DNA from: Nocardioides sp. SYSU D00038
Lineage (GTDB): Bacteria; Actinomycetota; Actinomycetes; Propionibacteriales; Nocardioidaceae
Assembly: GCF_016924665.1 (NCBI RefSeq)
Contig: NZ_JAFFJT010000027.1
Coordinates: 42,065 to 106,064, forward strand
Direction: 5' to 3'
Length of the DNA: 64,000 nucleotides
The notes below the pieces were generated by a model. The model saw nothing but the letters and a program-made list of their open reading frames with translations, had not been told where the DNA came from and did no database searches. This document shows, one piece after another, positions 9,085-21,975 of this stretch. Numbering within the stretch: the stretch's first letter is position 1; each line of letters begins with the position of its first letter. A program made the position numbers and the translations under genes.

Positions 9085-9146
9085 GGGCGGCACAAGAGCC
9101 AAGGCTAGGCCATCGCCCCCGGCGCATCGAGGCGTCGAGAGGTGGG

Positions 9147-9530
9147 TCACGCCCCGCGCGCCGGGCCGCGGGCGAGCATCTCGCCGGCGTGGTCGGCGAC
9201 CCAGCCCAGCAGTGGCACCAGGTGGTCGGCGAGCTCGCGCCCGAGCGGGGTGAGCGAGTACTCCACGTGCGGGGGTACGACGGGTCGCGCCTCGCGCAGC
9301 ACCAGCCCGTCGTCCTCGAGCTGGCGCAGGGTCTGGGCGAGCATCTTCTCGCTGACGCCCTCGGCCCGACGGCGCAGCTCGCTCCAGCGCAGGGCGTCGC
9401 CGTCGGACAGCGCGGCCAGCAGCAGCGGCGCCCACCGGCTCATGACGTGGTCGAGCACGGTGCGGGTCGGGCAGCCGGCAGTGAAGTCGCCGTCTCGGAA
9501 CGCCGACGCGAGGGGGGTGCTTACCTGCAT
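9147..9530 (-). CDS. HxlR family transcriptional regulator
   Basis: 127 residues forming one winged-helix domain: [22 protein letters not shown], then [28 protein letters not shown] and a wing ending in [10 protein letters not shown]. The conserved N-terminal Cys (residue 20) is the thiol used for redox sensing in the related QorR/HypR regulators. It is divergent from an NmrA-like NAD(P)H oxidoreductase, the classic HxlR-target arrangement, with an inverted repeat between them. It probably represses that gene under non-oxidising conditions. Confidence 0.92.
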   Translation of the reverse strand: MQVSTPLASAFRDGDFTAGCPTRTVLDHVMSRWAPLLLAALSDGDALRWSELRRRAEGVSEKMLAQTLRQLEDDGLVLREARPVVPPHVEYSLTPLGRELADHLVPLLGWVADHAGEMLARGPARGA

Positions 9531-9533
9531 GCC

Positions 9534-9558
9534 AGTACCTTACTTCAAAGTTGGTACT
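9534..9558. promoter_or_regulatory. Candidate HxlR operator
   Basis: AGTACC (9534-9539) and GGTACT (9553-9558) form a perfect inverted repeat with a 13-base spacer, three bases from the HxlR start codon and in the divergent promoter region. GTAC-type half sites at this spacing fit HxlR-family operators. Confidence 0.6.
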
Positions 9559-9633
9559 AACTCACGGGAAGTATCGCGGCCGGGTCCCGGTTGGGGCGGG
9601 TGACACCCACCTACGACCGATCGGAACCAGCTC

Positions 9634-10491
9634 ATGACCTACCTCGTCACCGGCGCCAGCGGCCACCTCGGACGCCTCACCGTCCGCGCCCTCCTCGACC
9701 GGGGCACCCCCGCGGAGCGCGTCGTCGCCACCGCCCGCGACACCACCGCGATCGCCGACCTCGCCGACCTCGGCGTCACCACCCGGCGGGCCGACTACGA
9801 CGACCCCGCGTCGCTGGCCGCGGCTGTCGACGGGGTCGACCGCCTGCTCCTGGTCTCGGGCAACGCCTTCGGCGAGCGGGTCCGCCAGCACCGCGCCGTG
9901 ATCGACGCCGCCGTCGCCGGCGGCGTGGGCCACCTCGTCTACACCAGCGCGCCGCACGCCGACACCGCGTCGTACCTCATCGCGGTCGAGCACCGCGGCA
10001 CCGAGGAGGCCCTGGCCGCCAGCGGCCTCTCCCACACGGTGCTGCGCAACAACTGGTACCTCGAGAACTACACCGACAACGCCGCGACCGCCCTCCAGGT
10101 CGGCGCGGTGCACGGAGCGGCCGGCACCGGCCTGGTCAACGGCGCCACCCGCGCCGAGCTCGCCGAGGGCGCCGCCGCCGCGCTGCTCGACGACGCCCAC
10201 GACGGCCAGGTGCTCGAGCTCGGCGGCGACGAGGCGTTCTCGATGGGCGACTTCGCCGCCGTGCTCAGCGAGGTCTCCGGTCGCGAGATCCCCTACGTCG
10301 ACCTGCCGGCCGACGACTACGCCGAGGTGCTCGTCGGGGCCGGCGTGCCCGGGGACATGGCCCGGGCGCTCGCCGACTCCGACGCCGCGATCGCCCGCGG
10401 CGAGCTGCACGACGACTCCCGGGCGCTGAGCCGGCTGCTGGGCCGCCCGACCACCTCGCTGGCCGAGGCCGTGCGCGCCGCGCTCGCCTGA
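9634..10491 (+). CDS. NmrA-like NAD(P)-binding oxidoreductase (QOR2/YtfG-type)
   Basis: 285 residues. The N-terminal Rossmann motif VTGASGHLGRL and the NmrA-family pattern (VYTSAPHADTAS, LRNNWYLENY) indicate an atypical SDR close to NAD(P)H:quinone oxidoreductase 2. Such enzymes reduce quinones and are commonly controlled by a neighbouring HxlR regulator, which is the case here (9147-9530, divergent). Substrate not determined. Confidence 0.85.
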   Translation: MTYLVTGASGHLGRLTVRALLDRGTPAERVVATARDTTAIADLADLGVTTRRADYDDPASLAAAVDGVDRLLLVSGNAFGERVRQHRAVIDAAVAGGVGHLVYTSAPHADTASYLIAVEHRGTEEALAASGLSHTVLRNNWYLENYTDNAATALQVGAVHGAAGTGLVNGATRAELAEGAAAALLDDAHDGQVLELGGDEAFSMGDFAAVLSEVSGREIPYVDLPADDYAEVLVGAGVPGDMARALADSDAAIARGELHDDSRALSRLLGRPTTSLAEAVRAALA

Positions 10492-10531
10492 GCCACGCCC
10501 GCCGGCGGCGGGAGGGGTCTACGGTGACGTC

Positions 10532-11569
10532 GTGCGCCGACTCGCGACCTCCCTCCCCCTGGGCCTCCTCGGGGTCCTGGCCCCCCTCGCCGCCGTCCTC
10601 ACGCCCGTGCCCGCCGCGGCCGCGCCGGCCGCGCCGGCCGAGCCGTCCGCGACCGCGGCGCGGCTGAGCGGCAAGGTCGTCGTCGCCATCTCCGTCGACG
10701 GCCTCAACCCGCGCGCGATCACCCGCCTCGGCCCCTCGGGCGCCCCCCACTTCCACCGGCTGCTGGGCGAGGGCATCGGCACCCTCAACGCCCGCACCGC
10801 CTACGAGCAGACCGTCACCCTGCCCAACCACGCCAGCATGATGACCGGCCGCCGGATCAACCCCCGCAAGGGCGGTCACGGCGTCACCTGGGACGACGAG
10901 CGCCCGGGCATGACGGTCCGCAAGGCGGCCGGCCACTACGTCGCCTCGGTGTTCAGCAAGGTGACCGGCTCCGGCGGGCGCACCGCGCTGTTCTCCACGA
11001 AGCCCCGCTTCGGCCTCTACCAGCGCTCCTGGCCCAAGGGGATCGGCCGGTTCGTGGTGCAGGAGAACCAGTCCAAGCTGGTCTCGGTGGCCCGCAACGA
11101 CCTGGTCTCGCACAAGCGCGAGCTGACGTTCCTGCACTTCTCGCTGCCCGACAAGGCCGGTCACGACCACGGCTTCATGTCGCCGGCCTACGTCGCCGCG
11201 GTGGCGCGCACCGACCAGCTGCTCGGCGTCGTCCTCGACGCGATCACGGCCCGGCCCCGACTGCGGTCGCGCGCCGTCGTCGTGCTCACCTCCGACCACG
11301 GCGGCCAGGGGCGGCGCCACCGGGACATGACCCGGTTGGCCAACTACCGGGTGCCGTTCGTGGTCTGGGGCGCCGGCGTCGGGTCCGGCGACCTCTACGC
11401 CGCGAACCCCCAGCTGCGCGACCCGGGCACCCGGCGTCCGTCGTACGCCGGGCGGCAGCCGGTGCGCAACGGCCTGGTCGCCAACCTCGTCACCCAGCTG
11501 CTCGGCATCGGCCGGGTGCCGGGCAGCGAGGTGGGAGCCGACGCCCCGCTCGTGCTCACGGCCCCCTGA
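10532..11569 (+). CDS. Secreted alkaline phosphatase superfamily (type I phosphodiesterase/nucleotide pyrophosphatase)
   Basis: 345 residues with a GTG start. A signal peptide (MRRLATSLPLGLLGVLAPLAAVL, AAAA region) is followed by an Ala/Pro linker. Metal-binding and catalytic segments of the superfamily are visible: ISVDGLNP (Asp ligand), TLPNHASMMTGR (nucleophilic Thr), SLPDKAGHDHGF and SDHGGQG. Expected to hydrolyse phosphodiesters or phosphomonoesters outside the cell; the substrate cannot be read. It starts 40 bases after the oxidoreductase gene and may be cotranscribed with it. Confidence 0.88.
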   Translation: MRRLATSLPLGLLGVLAPLAAVLTPVPAAAAPAAPAEPSATAARLSGKVVVAISVDGLNPRAITRLGPSGAPHFHRLLGEGIGTLNARTAYEQTVTLPNHASMMTGRRINPRKGGHGVTWDDERPGMTVRKAAGHYVASVFSKVTGSGGRTALFSTKPRFGLYQRSWPKGIGRFVVQENQSKLVSVARNDLVSHKRELTFLHFSLPDKAGHDHGFMSPAYVAAVARTDQLLGVVLDAITARPRLRSRAVVVLTSDHGGQGRRHRDMTRLANYRVPFVVWGAGVGSGDLYAANPQLRDPGTRRPSYAGRQPVRNGLVANLVTQLLGIGRVPGSEVGADAPLVLTAP

Positions 11570-11578
11570 CCGCCGGGG

Positions 11579-14068
<2,490 letters not shown>

Positions 14069-14082
14069 GGTTGCGGTGCTCC

Positions 14083-14526
14083 TCAGCTGCTCTCGACGGG
14101 GGCGAGCTCGGGGACGACCGTGACCTCTTCCTCGGTCACCTCGCCGTCCACGATCCTGTACGACCTGAACTCCACCGGGCCCTCGTTATTCCCGTGCTCA
14201 CGTGTGCTGACCAGCACGTAGTGGGCGCCCGGCTCGCTGGCGAGGCCGATGTCGGTGCGGCTCGGGTAGGCCTCGGTGGCGGTGTGGGAGTGGTAGACGA
14301 CCACCGGCTCCTCGTCGTTCGCCCACATCTGCTTGTAGAGCGCGAGCAGCTCGGTGGAGTCGAACTCGTAGAACGTCGGGCTCCCGGCGGCGTTGACCAT
14401 CTCGACCAGCCGCTCGGGCCGGTCGCTGCCCTCGGGGCCCGCGACGATGCCGCACGCCTCGTCGGGATGGTCCCGCTTGGCGTGCGCGATGATCGCGTCG
14501 TAGGTCGCCTGGTCGATCGTCAGCAC
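14083..14526 (-). CDS. mec: Mec-type JAMM/M67 metallopeptidase releasing cysteine from CysO-Cys
   Basis: 147 residues from the GTG at 14526. The JAMM zinc motif is complete: an N-terminal Glu in DEACGIVAG and YHSHTATEAYPSRTD (HxH...D). In M. tuberculosis Mec+ cleaves free cysteine from CysO-Cys. It is the first gene of the mec-cysO-cysM operon and is divergent from a membrane protein gene, so the promoter is within 14527-14625. Confidence 0.93.
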   Translation of the reverse strand: MLTIDQATYDAIIAHAKRDHPDEACGIVAGPEGSDRPERLVEMVNAAGSPTFYEFDSTELLALYKQMWANDEEPVVVYHSHTATEAYPSRTDIGLASEPGAHYVLVSTREHGNNEGPVEFRSYRIVDGEVTEEEVTVVPELAPVESS

Positions 14527-14625
14527 CCCTCCAGCGTAGGCGGGTCGCGACCCGCCATCCGCGGCGGTCCGGACCGCGGGAGCCGATCGGCTCCCACGGG
14601 CCTCGCGGTGCCCTACTGTCCGATC

Positions 14626-15657
14626 ATGACGACCCTCGACGGCGCCGGGGCCGCGGCGTGCGCCCGGACCGCGCTGCCCCACCTGCTCGTCGCGCTGGGC
14701 AGCGGCCTGCTCGCGGGCGGCGCCGTGCTGACCATCGCCTACTCCCGCGCTCGCCCCGATCTCGACACCTCCAACGTGGTGGTCGCCGTCGCCGCGACCC
14801 TCGTCCTGCTCGGGACCGCGCTGCTCGCGCCGGTCGTGGCGCCCGGAGCCGAGCAGCGCGCGTCACTGCGCAGCTGGCCCGGCGCGACGGGTGCGTTGAG
14901 TGCCGGGTTCGTGATCATGCAGCTCGTCGACAGCGATCCCGAGGGGACCTACGCAGGCGCCGCCGCCGTGGTGCTGCTCTCGGTGGCGGGCCACCGTCTC
15001 GTCGAGGGCCCGGCGTTCGTGCTGACCGGCCTGGCCGGCTCGGCCGCCGCCTTCGCCCAGGGCGTCGGCGACGCGATCGGCACCGGCGACGGCGGCGACA
15101 CGTTCCTGGCCGCCGGGCTCGCGGTGGCGTGCTTCGTGACGCTCGCCACCGCGATCGGGTGGGCCTTGCCGGCCACCCGCGTGGTGTCCGGCGTGGCCGT
15201 CGGGACGGCGGGTCTGGTCGTCATGACCGGGCTGCTCTACGCCGTCCTCTACGCCGGCGCCTTCTACGGAGCTTCCGTCGAGGGCGACTACGACGGGACG
15301 GGTGACGATCCCTACGACAGCAGCCTCGAGCTGACCTACGACAACCCCTTCGTCGACGACACCTACGTCCTGCTCGGCTGCTGCGCCGCCCTCGTCGTCG
15401 TCTGGTCCGTGGCTGCCCTGGTGAGCGGCCACGTCGGCTTCCGGCTGCTGGTGCTCGCGCAGTGCGTGCTGGCCGTGCCGCTCGGTGCGTACGCGGTGCG
15501 CGCCGACCACCCGACCTGGTGGGGTGTCGTGGTGGGCACCGTCGGCGCGATCGCCCTGGGCGCGGTCGTGCTGTGGTTGCGGCGCCCGCGGCCCGAGCGG
15601 CCCGTGCCGTACGGTCCCCCGGACCCGGCCGACCCGCCGGTGACGACCGTCACCTAA
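14626..15657 (+). CDS. Polytopic membrane protein of unknown function
   Basis: 343 residues with about nine hydrophobic segments spread along the chain; the ATG at 14626 gives an N-terminus just before the first one. A soluble acidic loop (VEGDYDGTGDDPYDSSLEL, residues ~219-237) lies between late segments, and the tail is Pro/Arg-rich. No transporter or enzyme motif is visible. It is followed after nine bases by gdhA on the same strand. Confidence 0.72.
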   Translation: MTTLDGAGAAACARTALPHLLVALGSGLLAGGAVLTIAYSRARPDLDTSNVVVAVAATLVLLGTALLAPVVAPGAEQRASLRSWPGATGALSAGFVIMQLVDSDPEGTYAGAAAVVLLSVAGHRLVEGPAFVLTGLAGSAAAFAQGVGDAIGTGDGGDTFLAAGLAVACFVTLATAIGWALPATRVVSGVAVGTAGLVVMTGLLYAVLYAGAFYGASVEGDYDGTGDDPYDSSLELTYDNPFVDDTYVLLGCCAALVVVWSVAALVSGHVGFRLLVLAQCVLAVPLGAYAVRADHPTWWGVVVGTVGAIALGAVVLWLRRPRPERPVPYGPPDPADPPVTTVT

Positions 15658-17013
<1,356 letters not shown>

Positions 17014-17144
17014 GCCGACGCCGGCACCGGCATCGCCGGGAGCGGCGGGAGATGGGTCGGTCCCGGGCGCACGAACGGCGCAGAGGCGCGGTTGGTGCAC
17101 CCCGTCCACCTGCCGGTGCGCAGGCGAGCAGGGCGCCGCCCGGG

Positions 17145-17729
17145 CTACGACGTCAGCGCGTCGACGAGCGTCTCCTGCAGCCAGCCCACCCACTCGTAGA
17201 TGTCGTGGGCCTGGCCCCGCGGGTCGTCGTCGGGCAGCGTGTGCCAGTAGGCCTCGTCGCCCTCCTCCACGCCGAGCCGGGTGGCGAGGGCCAGCCGCAG
17301 GTCGGTGAACGAGCGCAGCCAGGTCTCGGCCGTGGGCTCGTCGAGCTCGACGTCGATCACCAACCCGTCCTCGGTGAGCTCGGGGGGCAGCCCGGCCTCC
17401 TCGAGTCCGTCGATGATCGCGACGGCCGCGGCGGCCTTGCCGTCGCGCAGCGCCCCCTCGGTGAACCGGCGGAACTCCGAGGCCGCCTCCTCGTCCTGCA
17501 GGTACGCCGTGGGGAACAGCCGGGCGAGCACGGGGTCGTCGGGCTCGGTGGTGGGACCCGAGAAGTCCATCAGCGCCTCGAACGGGTCGACGTCGTCGCG
17601 CGGCACCGCCGCCTCGTTGCGCAGCAGCTCGACCAGCTGGGCGGCCAGCGACCGCAGCAGGTCGGCCTCGAAGCCGGCGAAGTTCGCGATCACCAGGCGG
17701 CTGCGGCGGTGGCGGGTGAACCCGCTCAT
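17145..17729 (-). CDS. DUF2017 family protein
   Basis: 194 residues, acidic, no signal or membrane segment. Matches the actinobacterial DUF2017 family (FEADLLRSLAAQLVELL near the N-terminus, DIYEWVGWLQETLVDAL at the C-terminus), which is almost always directly downstream of clpS, as here with a 4-base gap (Rv1331-Rv1332 in M. tuberculosis). Function unknown; a link to the Clp system is inferred from position. Confidence 0.9.
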   Translation of the reverse strand: MSGFTRHRRSRLVIANFAGFEADLLRSLAAQLVELLRNEAAVPRDDVDPFEALMDFSGPTTEPDDPVLARLFPTAYLQDEEAASEFRRFTEGALRDGKAAAAVAIIDGLEEAGLPPELTEDGLVIDVELDEPTAETWLRSFTDLRLALATRLGVEEGDEAYWHTLPDDDPRGQAHDIYEWVGWLQETLVDALTS

Positions 17730-17733
17730 CGGC

Positions 17734-18030
17734 TCACTCCTGCTTGTCCATGGTCGCCCAGAGGCCGTACTCGTGCATGGCCTGCACGTCGCGCTCCATC
17801 TCCTCGCGGGTGCCGGAGCTGACCACGGACTTGCCGTCCTCGTGGACCTCCATCATCAGCTTCTCGGCCTTGGCCTTGTCGTAGCCGAAGTACTTCTGGA
17901 AGACGTAGGTGACGTAGGACATCAGGTTCACCGGGTCGTTCCACACGATCGTCACCCACGGCTTGGCCGTGAGGGTGATCTCGTCGGGTGTGGTCGTCGG
18001 CTCGACCTCGACCGGGCTGGCGGCGGACAC
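17734..18030 (-). CDS. clpS: ATP-dependent Clp protease adaptor ClpS
   Basis: 98 residues from the GTG at 18030, the usual ClpS length. It delivers N-degron substrates to ClpA/ClpC. The conserved core [20 protein letters not shown] holds the substrate-pocket Asn-Asp residues, followed by [15 protein letters not shown] (His of the pocket). Longer upstream starts would run into the divergent pncB leader. It heads a clpS-DUF2017 operon. Confidence 0.93.
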   Translation of the reverse strand: MSAASPVEVEPTTTPDEITLTAKPWVTIVWNDPVNLMSYVTYVFQKYFGYDKAKAEKLMMEVHEDGKSVVSSGTREEMERDVQAMHEYGLWATMDKQE

Positions 18031-18073
18031 GCGTCCATGGTGGCACACCGGTGGGGTTGGCAGACTGGGGCGG

Positions 18074-19357
18074 GTGACGCCCTCCACGGCCCTGCTCACC
18101 GACCACTACGAGCTCACGATGGTGCAGGCCGCGCTGTCCGGCGGCACCGCCCACCGACGGTCGGTCTTCGAGCTGTTCCCGCGGCGGCTGCCCGAGGGCC
18201 GGCGCTACGGCGTGGTCGCCGGGGTGGGCCGCGCGCTCGACGCGATCGAGGCGTTCAGCTTCGGGGACGCCGAGCTCGAGCTGCTCCGCGACGTGGTCGA
18301 CGCACCCACCCTGGAGTGGCTGTCGGCATACCGCTTCACCGGCGACGTCTGGGGCTACCCCGAGGGCGAGGTCTACCTCCCCCACTCCCCGCTGCTGGTC
18401 GTCGAGGCGAGCTTCGCCGAGGCCGTGCTGCTGGAGACCGTGCTGCTCTCGATCTACAACCACGACTCGGCGATCGCCTCGGCGGCGTCGCGGATGACCG
18501 CCGCGGCCGGTGACCGGCCGTGCATCGAGATGGGCTCGCGGCGCACCCACGAGGAGGCGGCCGTGGCGTGTGCGCGCGCGGCGTACGTCGCGGGGTTCAC
18601 GACGTCGTCGAACCTGATGGCCCGCGCCCGGTACGGCGTGCCGACCACCGGCACCAGCGCCCACAGCTTCACGCTGCTCCACGACTCCGAGCGCGACGCG
18701 TTCCGCGCCCAGGTCGACTCGCTCGGCGTCGGCACCACGCTGCTGGTCGACACCTACGACGTGGCCGAGGCGGTGCGCACCGGCGTCGAGGTGGCCGGCC
18801 CCGGCCTCGGCGCGGTGCGCCTCGACTCCGGCGACCTCGGCGACCTCGCCCACGAGGTGCGCGCGCAGCTCGACTCGCTCGGGGCCACCAGCACCCGGAT
18901 CGTGGTCACCAGCGACCTGGACGAGCACGCCATCGCCGCGCTCGCGGCCGCGCCGGTCGACGGCTACGGCGTCGGCACCCAGCTGGTGACCGGCAGCGGC
19001 CACCCGACGTGCGGGTTCGTCTACAAGCTGGTCGCCCGCGAGGGTGCGTCCGGTGAGCTCGAGGCCGTCGCGAAGAAGAGCATCGACAAGGTGTCCGTGG
19101 GCGGGCGCAAGTGGGCGCTGCGGCGGCGCAGCGCCGCCGGTGTCGCCGAGGCCGAGGTGGTCGGCATCGGGGCGCCGCCGCAGGACGACGGCGACGACCG
19201 GGCGCTGCTCGTGCCGCTCGTGCGCGACGGCGAGGTGGTGGGTCGCGAGCCGCTCGAGCAGTCGCGGACCCGCCACCTGGCCGCGCGCGCCGAGCTGCCC
19301 CCCGAGGCCCGGCAGCTGTCGAAGGGCGAGCCGGTCATCCCCACGCTGCTTGGCTAG
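18074..19357 (+). CDS. pncB: Nicotinate phosphoribosyltransferase
   Basis: 427 residues from the GTG at 18074. Converts nicotinate and PRPP to nicotinate mononucleotide in NAD salvage. Family markers: [15 protein letters not shown] at the N-terminus, [20 protein letters not shown] (phosphorylated His region) and RLDSGDL. It is divergent from clpS with only 43 bases between starts, and it is followed by pncA, which makes its substrate. Confidence 0.96.
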   Translation: MTPSTALLTDHYELTMVQAALSGGTAHRRSVFELFPRRLPEGRRYGVVAGVGRALDAIEAFSFGDAELELLRDVVDAPTLEWLSAYRFTGDVWGYPEGEVYLPHSPLLVVEASFAEAVLLETVLLSIYNHDSAIASAASRMTAAAGDRPCIEMGSRRTHEEAAVACARAAYVAGFTTSSNLMARARYGVPTTGTSAHSFTLLHDSERDAFRAQVDSLGVGTTLLVDTYDVAEAVRTGVEVAGPGLGAVRLDSGDLGDLAHEVRAQLDSLGATSTRIVVTSDLDEHAIAALAAAPVDGYGVGTQLVTGSGHPTCGFVYKLVAREGASGELEAVAKKSIDKVSVGGRKWALRRRSAAGVAEAEVVGIGAPPQDDGDDRALLVPLVRDGEVVGREPLEQSRTRHLAARAELPPEARQLSKGEPVIPTLLG

Positions 19358-19366
19358 GTTGGGGCC

Positions 19367-19921
19367 ATGAGCACCGCGCTGATCGTCGTCGACGTCCAGA
19401 ACGACTTCTGCGAGGGCGGTTCGCTGCCGGTCACCGGCGGGATCGCGGTCGCCGAGAAGGTGGCGGCCCTGCTCGCCGGCGACCCGTCGTACGACCACGT
19501 GGTGGCGACGCGCGACCACCACGTCGACCCCGGCAGCCACTGGTCCGAGACGCCCGACTACGTCGACTCGTGGCCGGTGCACTGCGAGGTCGGCACCGAG
19601 GGCGAGCAGTTCCGCCCGGAGCTCGACCCGGCGCGGTTCGACGAGGTCTTCCTCAAGGGCGAGCACCAGGCGGCGTACTCCGGGTTCGAGGGCAGCTCCC
19701 CCGCCGGCGCCGGGCTCGCCGACTGGCTGCGCGAGCGCGGCGTCGACCGGGTCGAGGTGTGCGGGATCGCCACCGACCACTGCGTGCGGGCCACAGCGCT
19801 CGACGCGGTCGCGGCCGGCTTCGCGACGACGGTGCTGCTCGACCTGTGCGCCGGGGTGGCGCCGGAGACCACCGCGGCCGCCCTCGACCAGCTCCGTTCG
19901 GCCGGCGTGGCGCTGGGGTGA
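19367..19921 (+). CDS. pncA: Nicotinamidase
   Basis: 184 residues. Hydrolyses nicotinamide to nicotinate and ammonia, feeding pncB directly upstream. The catalytic triad is visible: Asp9 in VVDVQNDF, the Lys in FLKGEHQ and the Cys in ATDHCVRATA. Metal ligands lie in TRDHHVDP. The stop overlaps the following gene (GTGA). Confidence 0.95.
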   Translation: MSTALIVVDVQNDFCEGGSLPVTGGIAVAEKVAALLAGDPSYDHVVATRDHHVDPGSHWSETPDYVDSWPVHCEVGTEGEQFRPELDPARFDEVFLKGEHQAAYSGFEGSSPAGAGLADWLRERGVDRVEVCGIATDHCVRATALDAVAAGFATTVLLDLCAGVAPETTAAALDQLRSAGVALG

Positions 19922-20691
19922 GCGAGCACGTCGACGTCGAGACCCGCGGCCCGGCGCTGTGGATCACGCTGCGTCGCCCGGAGGTGCTCAACGCCCTGGA
20001 CGAGCGGATGGTGCAGGCGGTCGCCGAGGCGCTGGAGTCGGCGCGCGGTGACGCGGAGGTGCGGGTCGTCGTGCTGACCGGCACCGGCGCGGCGTTCTCG
20101 GCGGGTGCCGACCTGACGACGCTGCGGCTGGCCCAGCAGCACCCGGTCGAGACGATGGACGCCGCCAACCGGGTGGTGCGCACCGTCGTCGGCCTCGACA
20201 AGCCGGTGCTGGCCGCGGTCAACGGCGTCGCGGCCGGCGTGGCCTGCTCGGCCGCCCTCGCCGCCGACCTGGTGGTGGCGGCGGAGTCGGCGTCGTTCCT
20301 GCTCCCGTTCACCCGGCTGGGCCTGATGACCGACGGCGGCTCCTCGGCCACGGTCGCCGCCGCGATCGGGCGCCCCCGAGCCATGCGGCTGGCCCTCCTC
20401 GGCGAGCCGCTGCCCGCCCCCGAGGCCCTCGCCGCCGGCCTGATCACCCACGTCGCCCCCGACCCCGACCTCCCCGCCCTCGTCGACCGTCTGGTGACCC
20501 GTCTGGCCGCCGGCCCCGCCCTCGCCCAGTCCGCGATCAAGAAGGCGATCAACGCCGCCACCCTCCCCCACCTCGAGGACGCCCTCGCCCGCGAGCACTC
20601 CGGCCAGCGCGCCCTCTTCACCACCCACGACCACACCGAGGGCCTCGACGCCTTCGAGGCCGGCCGGCGGCCGGTCTTCCGGGGCGAGTGA
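19918..20691 (+). CDS. Enoyl-CoA hydratase/isomerase family protein
   Basis: 257 residues with a GTG start overlapping pncA. Crotonase fold: oxyanion-hole segments AFSAGADLTTL and AVNGVAAGVACSAALAADLV, and the C-terminal AQSAIKKAIN helix. One catalytic Glu position is occupied by Thr/Asp (GLMTDGGSSATV), so hydratase versus isomerase activity is uncertain. It is the last gene before a palindromic repeat at 20709. Confidence 0.88.
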   Translation: MSEHVDVETRGPALWITLRRPEVLNALDERMVQAVAEALESARGDAEVRVVVLTGTGAAFSAGADLTTLRLAQQHPVETMDAANRVVRTVVGLDKPVLAAVNGVAAGVACSAALAADLVVAAESASFLLPFTRLGLMTDGGSSATVAAAIGRPRAMRLALLGEPLPAPEALAAGLITHVAPDPDLPALVDRLVTRLAAGPALAQSAIKKAINAATLPHLEDALAREHSGQRALFTTHDHTEGLDAFEAGRRPVFRGE

Positions 20692-20708
20692 GGGTCGCCG
20701 CGGCACGC

Positions 20709-20780
20709 TTGTAACGCTGGTTTATCCGAACTGGCGCGCCCTTGTAGAGGCGCACCAGTTCGGATAACTGCGCGTTACAA
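20709..20780. repeat. 72-base palindromic repeat, copy 1
   Basis: Arms of 32 bases (20709-20740 and 20749-20780, 27 of 32 paired) flank an 8-base loop (CTTGTAGA). It begins TTGTAACGC and ends GCGTTACAA. A second copy of exactly the same length lies at 21892-21963, and the pair frames the nuclease gene at 20794-21804. Copy 1 ends 13 bases after that gene's stop. Confidence 0.85.
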
Positions 20781-20793
20781 CGGCGGGCGTGCC

Positions 20794-21804
20794 TCAGGCG
20801 GCCGGCGAACGACTCACCCGGTACGGCGCCAGGTCGTCGATCGAGTCGCCGTACCGATCCTTCGTCCGGGCGTGGTCGGAACGCAGCCGGGCCTTGGTCG
20901 CCTCCCACCGAGACGGCGCCAGGTCTGCCCACACGACTCGGGAGATGCCGAGCTCGAAGGAGGCGATGAAGTCCTGCCGCAGCTTCTCCCGCCAGAGCAC
21001 CTCCCCGGGGTCGAGCCCGGCCACCCCGCCCTCGCTCTCCGGCTGGTACTTGATCCGGCCGTCGAACTCGACCACGTGCCGGCCGACCCGGAGGTCGCAG
21101 AACACCGTGCGACCATCCGCCCGCAGACCGAACTGGGTCTCGATCGGTCCCAGACCCAGCTCCACGAGGAGCAGTCGGGTCAGGGACTCACCCGCGTTGG
21201 CCGCCCCCGGGTCGGCCAACCCGACAGCCGCTCTCGCTCGGGTGACGTGGGGCCAGTACTCCATCGCCGCCACCGCGGCGGAGAGCTCCAGCACGCTCGT
21301 ACCGAGGCGGCGTGCCGAGTCGCACGCCGCGAGCCCGTGCCGGAGTCCGTGCTCTCGGGCGATGTCGACGGCCGTGCGTGCCGGGTCGAGCATCCACTGT
21401 CCGTCCAGCTCGACGAGCTGGCGGGGCGTGAACGGCGCCTTGTGGTGCTTCACCCCGTGCCGGGTACGGCCGCCCAGAACACCAAGGCGGGTGAAGTGCA
21501 CCAGTCCGCGGGGTTCGGCCAGCAGCGAGAACCCGTGCGCCAGCCCTGCGCTGTCGTGGCTCCACAGGTGCGGCATGACCGCGCTGAGGCTGGCCGCCCG
21601 GGCTCGGGCGATCGGACGGCCGACGTACTCGTCGAGGGCTGCCCAGTCATCGCCTCGCATGTAGACGCCTCGGCGTAGGGCGACCCACTCTCCACGAGCG
21701 AGCAGGGCACCCATGTCCTCGGTCGTCATCCCCCTCTCGCGCGCCTGCCGCCGCAGGACCAGACCGTGCTGCGCGGCCATGACCTCGACTACCCCGGGTG
21801 TCAT
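20794..21804 (-). CDS. AbiEi-like winged-helix plus DUF559/Vsr-type endonuclease domain protein
   Basis: 336 residues. The N-terminal ~70 residues resemble the AbiEi antitoxin-like winged helix (VEVMAAQHGLVLRRQARERGM, GEWVALRRGVYMRG). The C-terminus has a Vsr/DUF559-like nuclease core: an Asp in VFCDLRVGRHVVEFDG with Glu and a following Lys (EFDGRIKY), then a helical region ending in REKLRQDF. This two-part architecture is widespread in actinobacteria; its role is unestablished. The gene is bracketed by two 72-base palindromes, suggesting a discrete acquired cassette. No toxin partner gene is adjacent. Confidence 0.8.
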   Translation of the reverse strand: MTPGVVEVMAAQHGLVLRRQARERGMTTEDMGALLARGEWVALRRGVYMRGDDWAALDEYVGRPIARARAASLSAVMPHLWSHDSAGLAHGFSLLAEPRGLVHFTRLGVLGGRTRHGVKHHKAPFTPRQLVELDGQWMLDPARTAVDIAREHGLRHGLAACDSARRLGTSVLELSAAVAAMEYWPHVTRARAAVGLADPGAANAGESLTRLLLVELGLGPIETQFGLRADGRTVFCDLRVGRHVVEFDGRIKYQPESEGGVAGLDPGEVLWREKLRQDFIASFELGISRVVWADLAPSRWEATKARLRSDHARTKDRYGDSIDDLAPYRVSRSPAA

Positions 21805-21891
21805 GACGACACCCTGAACCGGGCGCCTCCCCAGCGCACCCCGCCGGCGCCTCCCCTGTGGACGACCGCGGCGGACCCGCGCCGGCCACGC

Positions 21892-21963
21892 TTGTAACGC
21901 TCGTTTATCCGATCTGGTGCGCCGTTGTAAGGGCGCCCCAGTTGCGATAAACGGGCGTTACAA
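21892..21963. repeat. 72-base palindromic repeat, copy 2
   Basis: Same design as copy 1: 32-base arms (21892-21923 and 21932-21963, 27 of 32 paired) and an 8-base loop (GTTGTAAG), starting TTGTAACGC and ending GCGTTACAA. It lies 87 bases upstream of the nuclease start codon and 12 bases beyond the stop of the RDD gene. Confidence 0.85.
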
Positions 21964-21975
21964 GCCGCGGACCGC

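Noticed and set aside
20794..21804. Complete AbiE toxin-antitoxin pair
   Set aside because: Only an AbiEi-like winged helix is present, fused to a nuclease-like domain; no AbiEii nucleotidyltransferase gene is adjacent.
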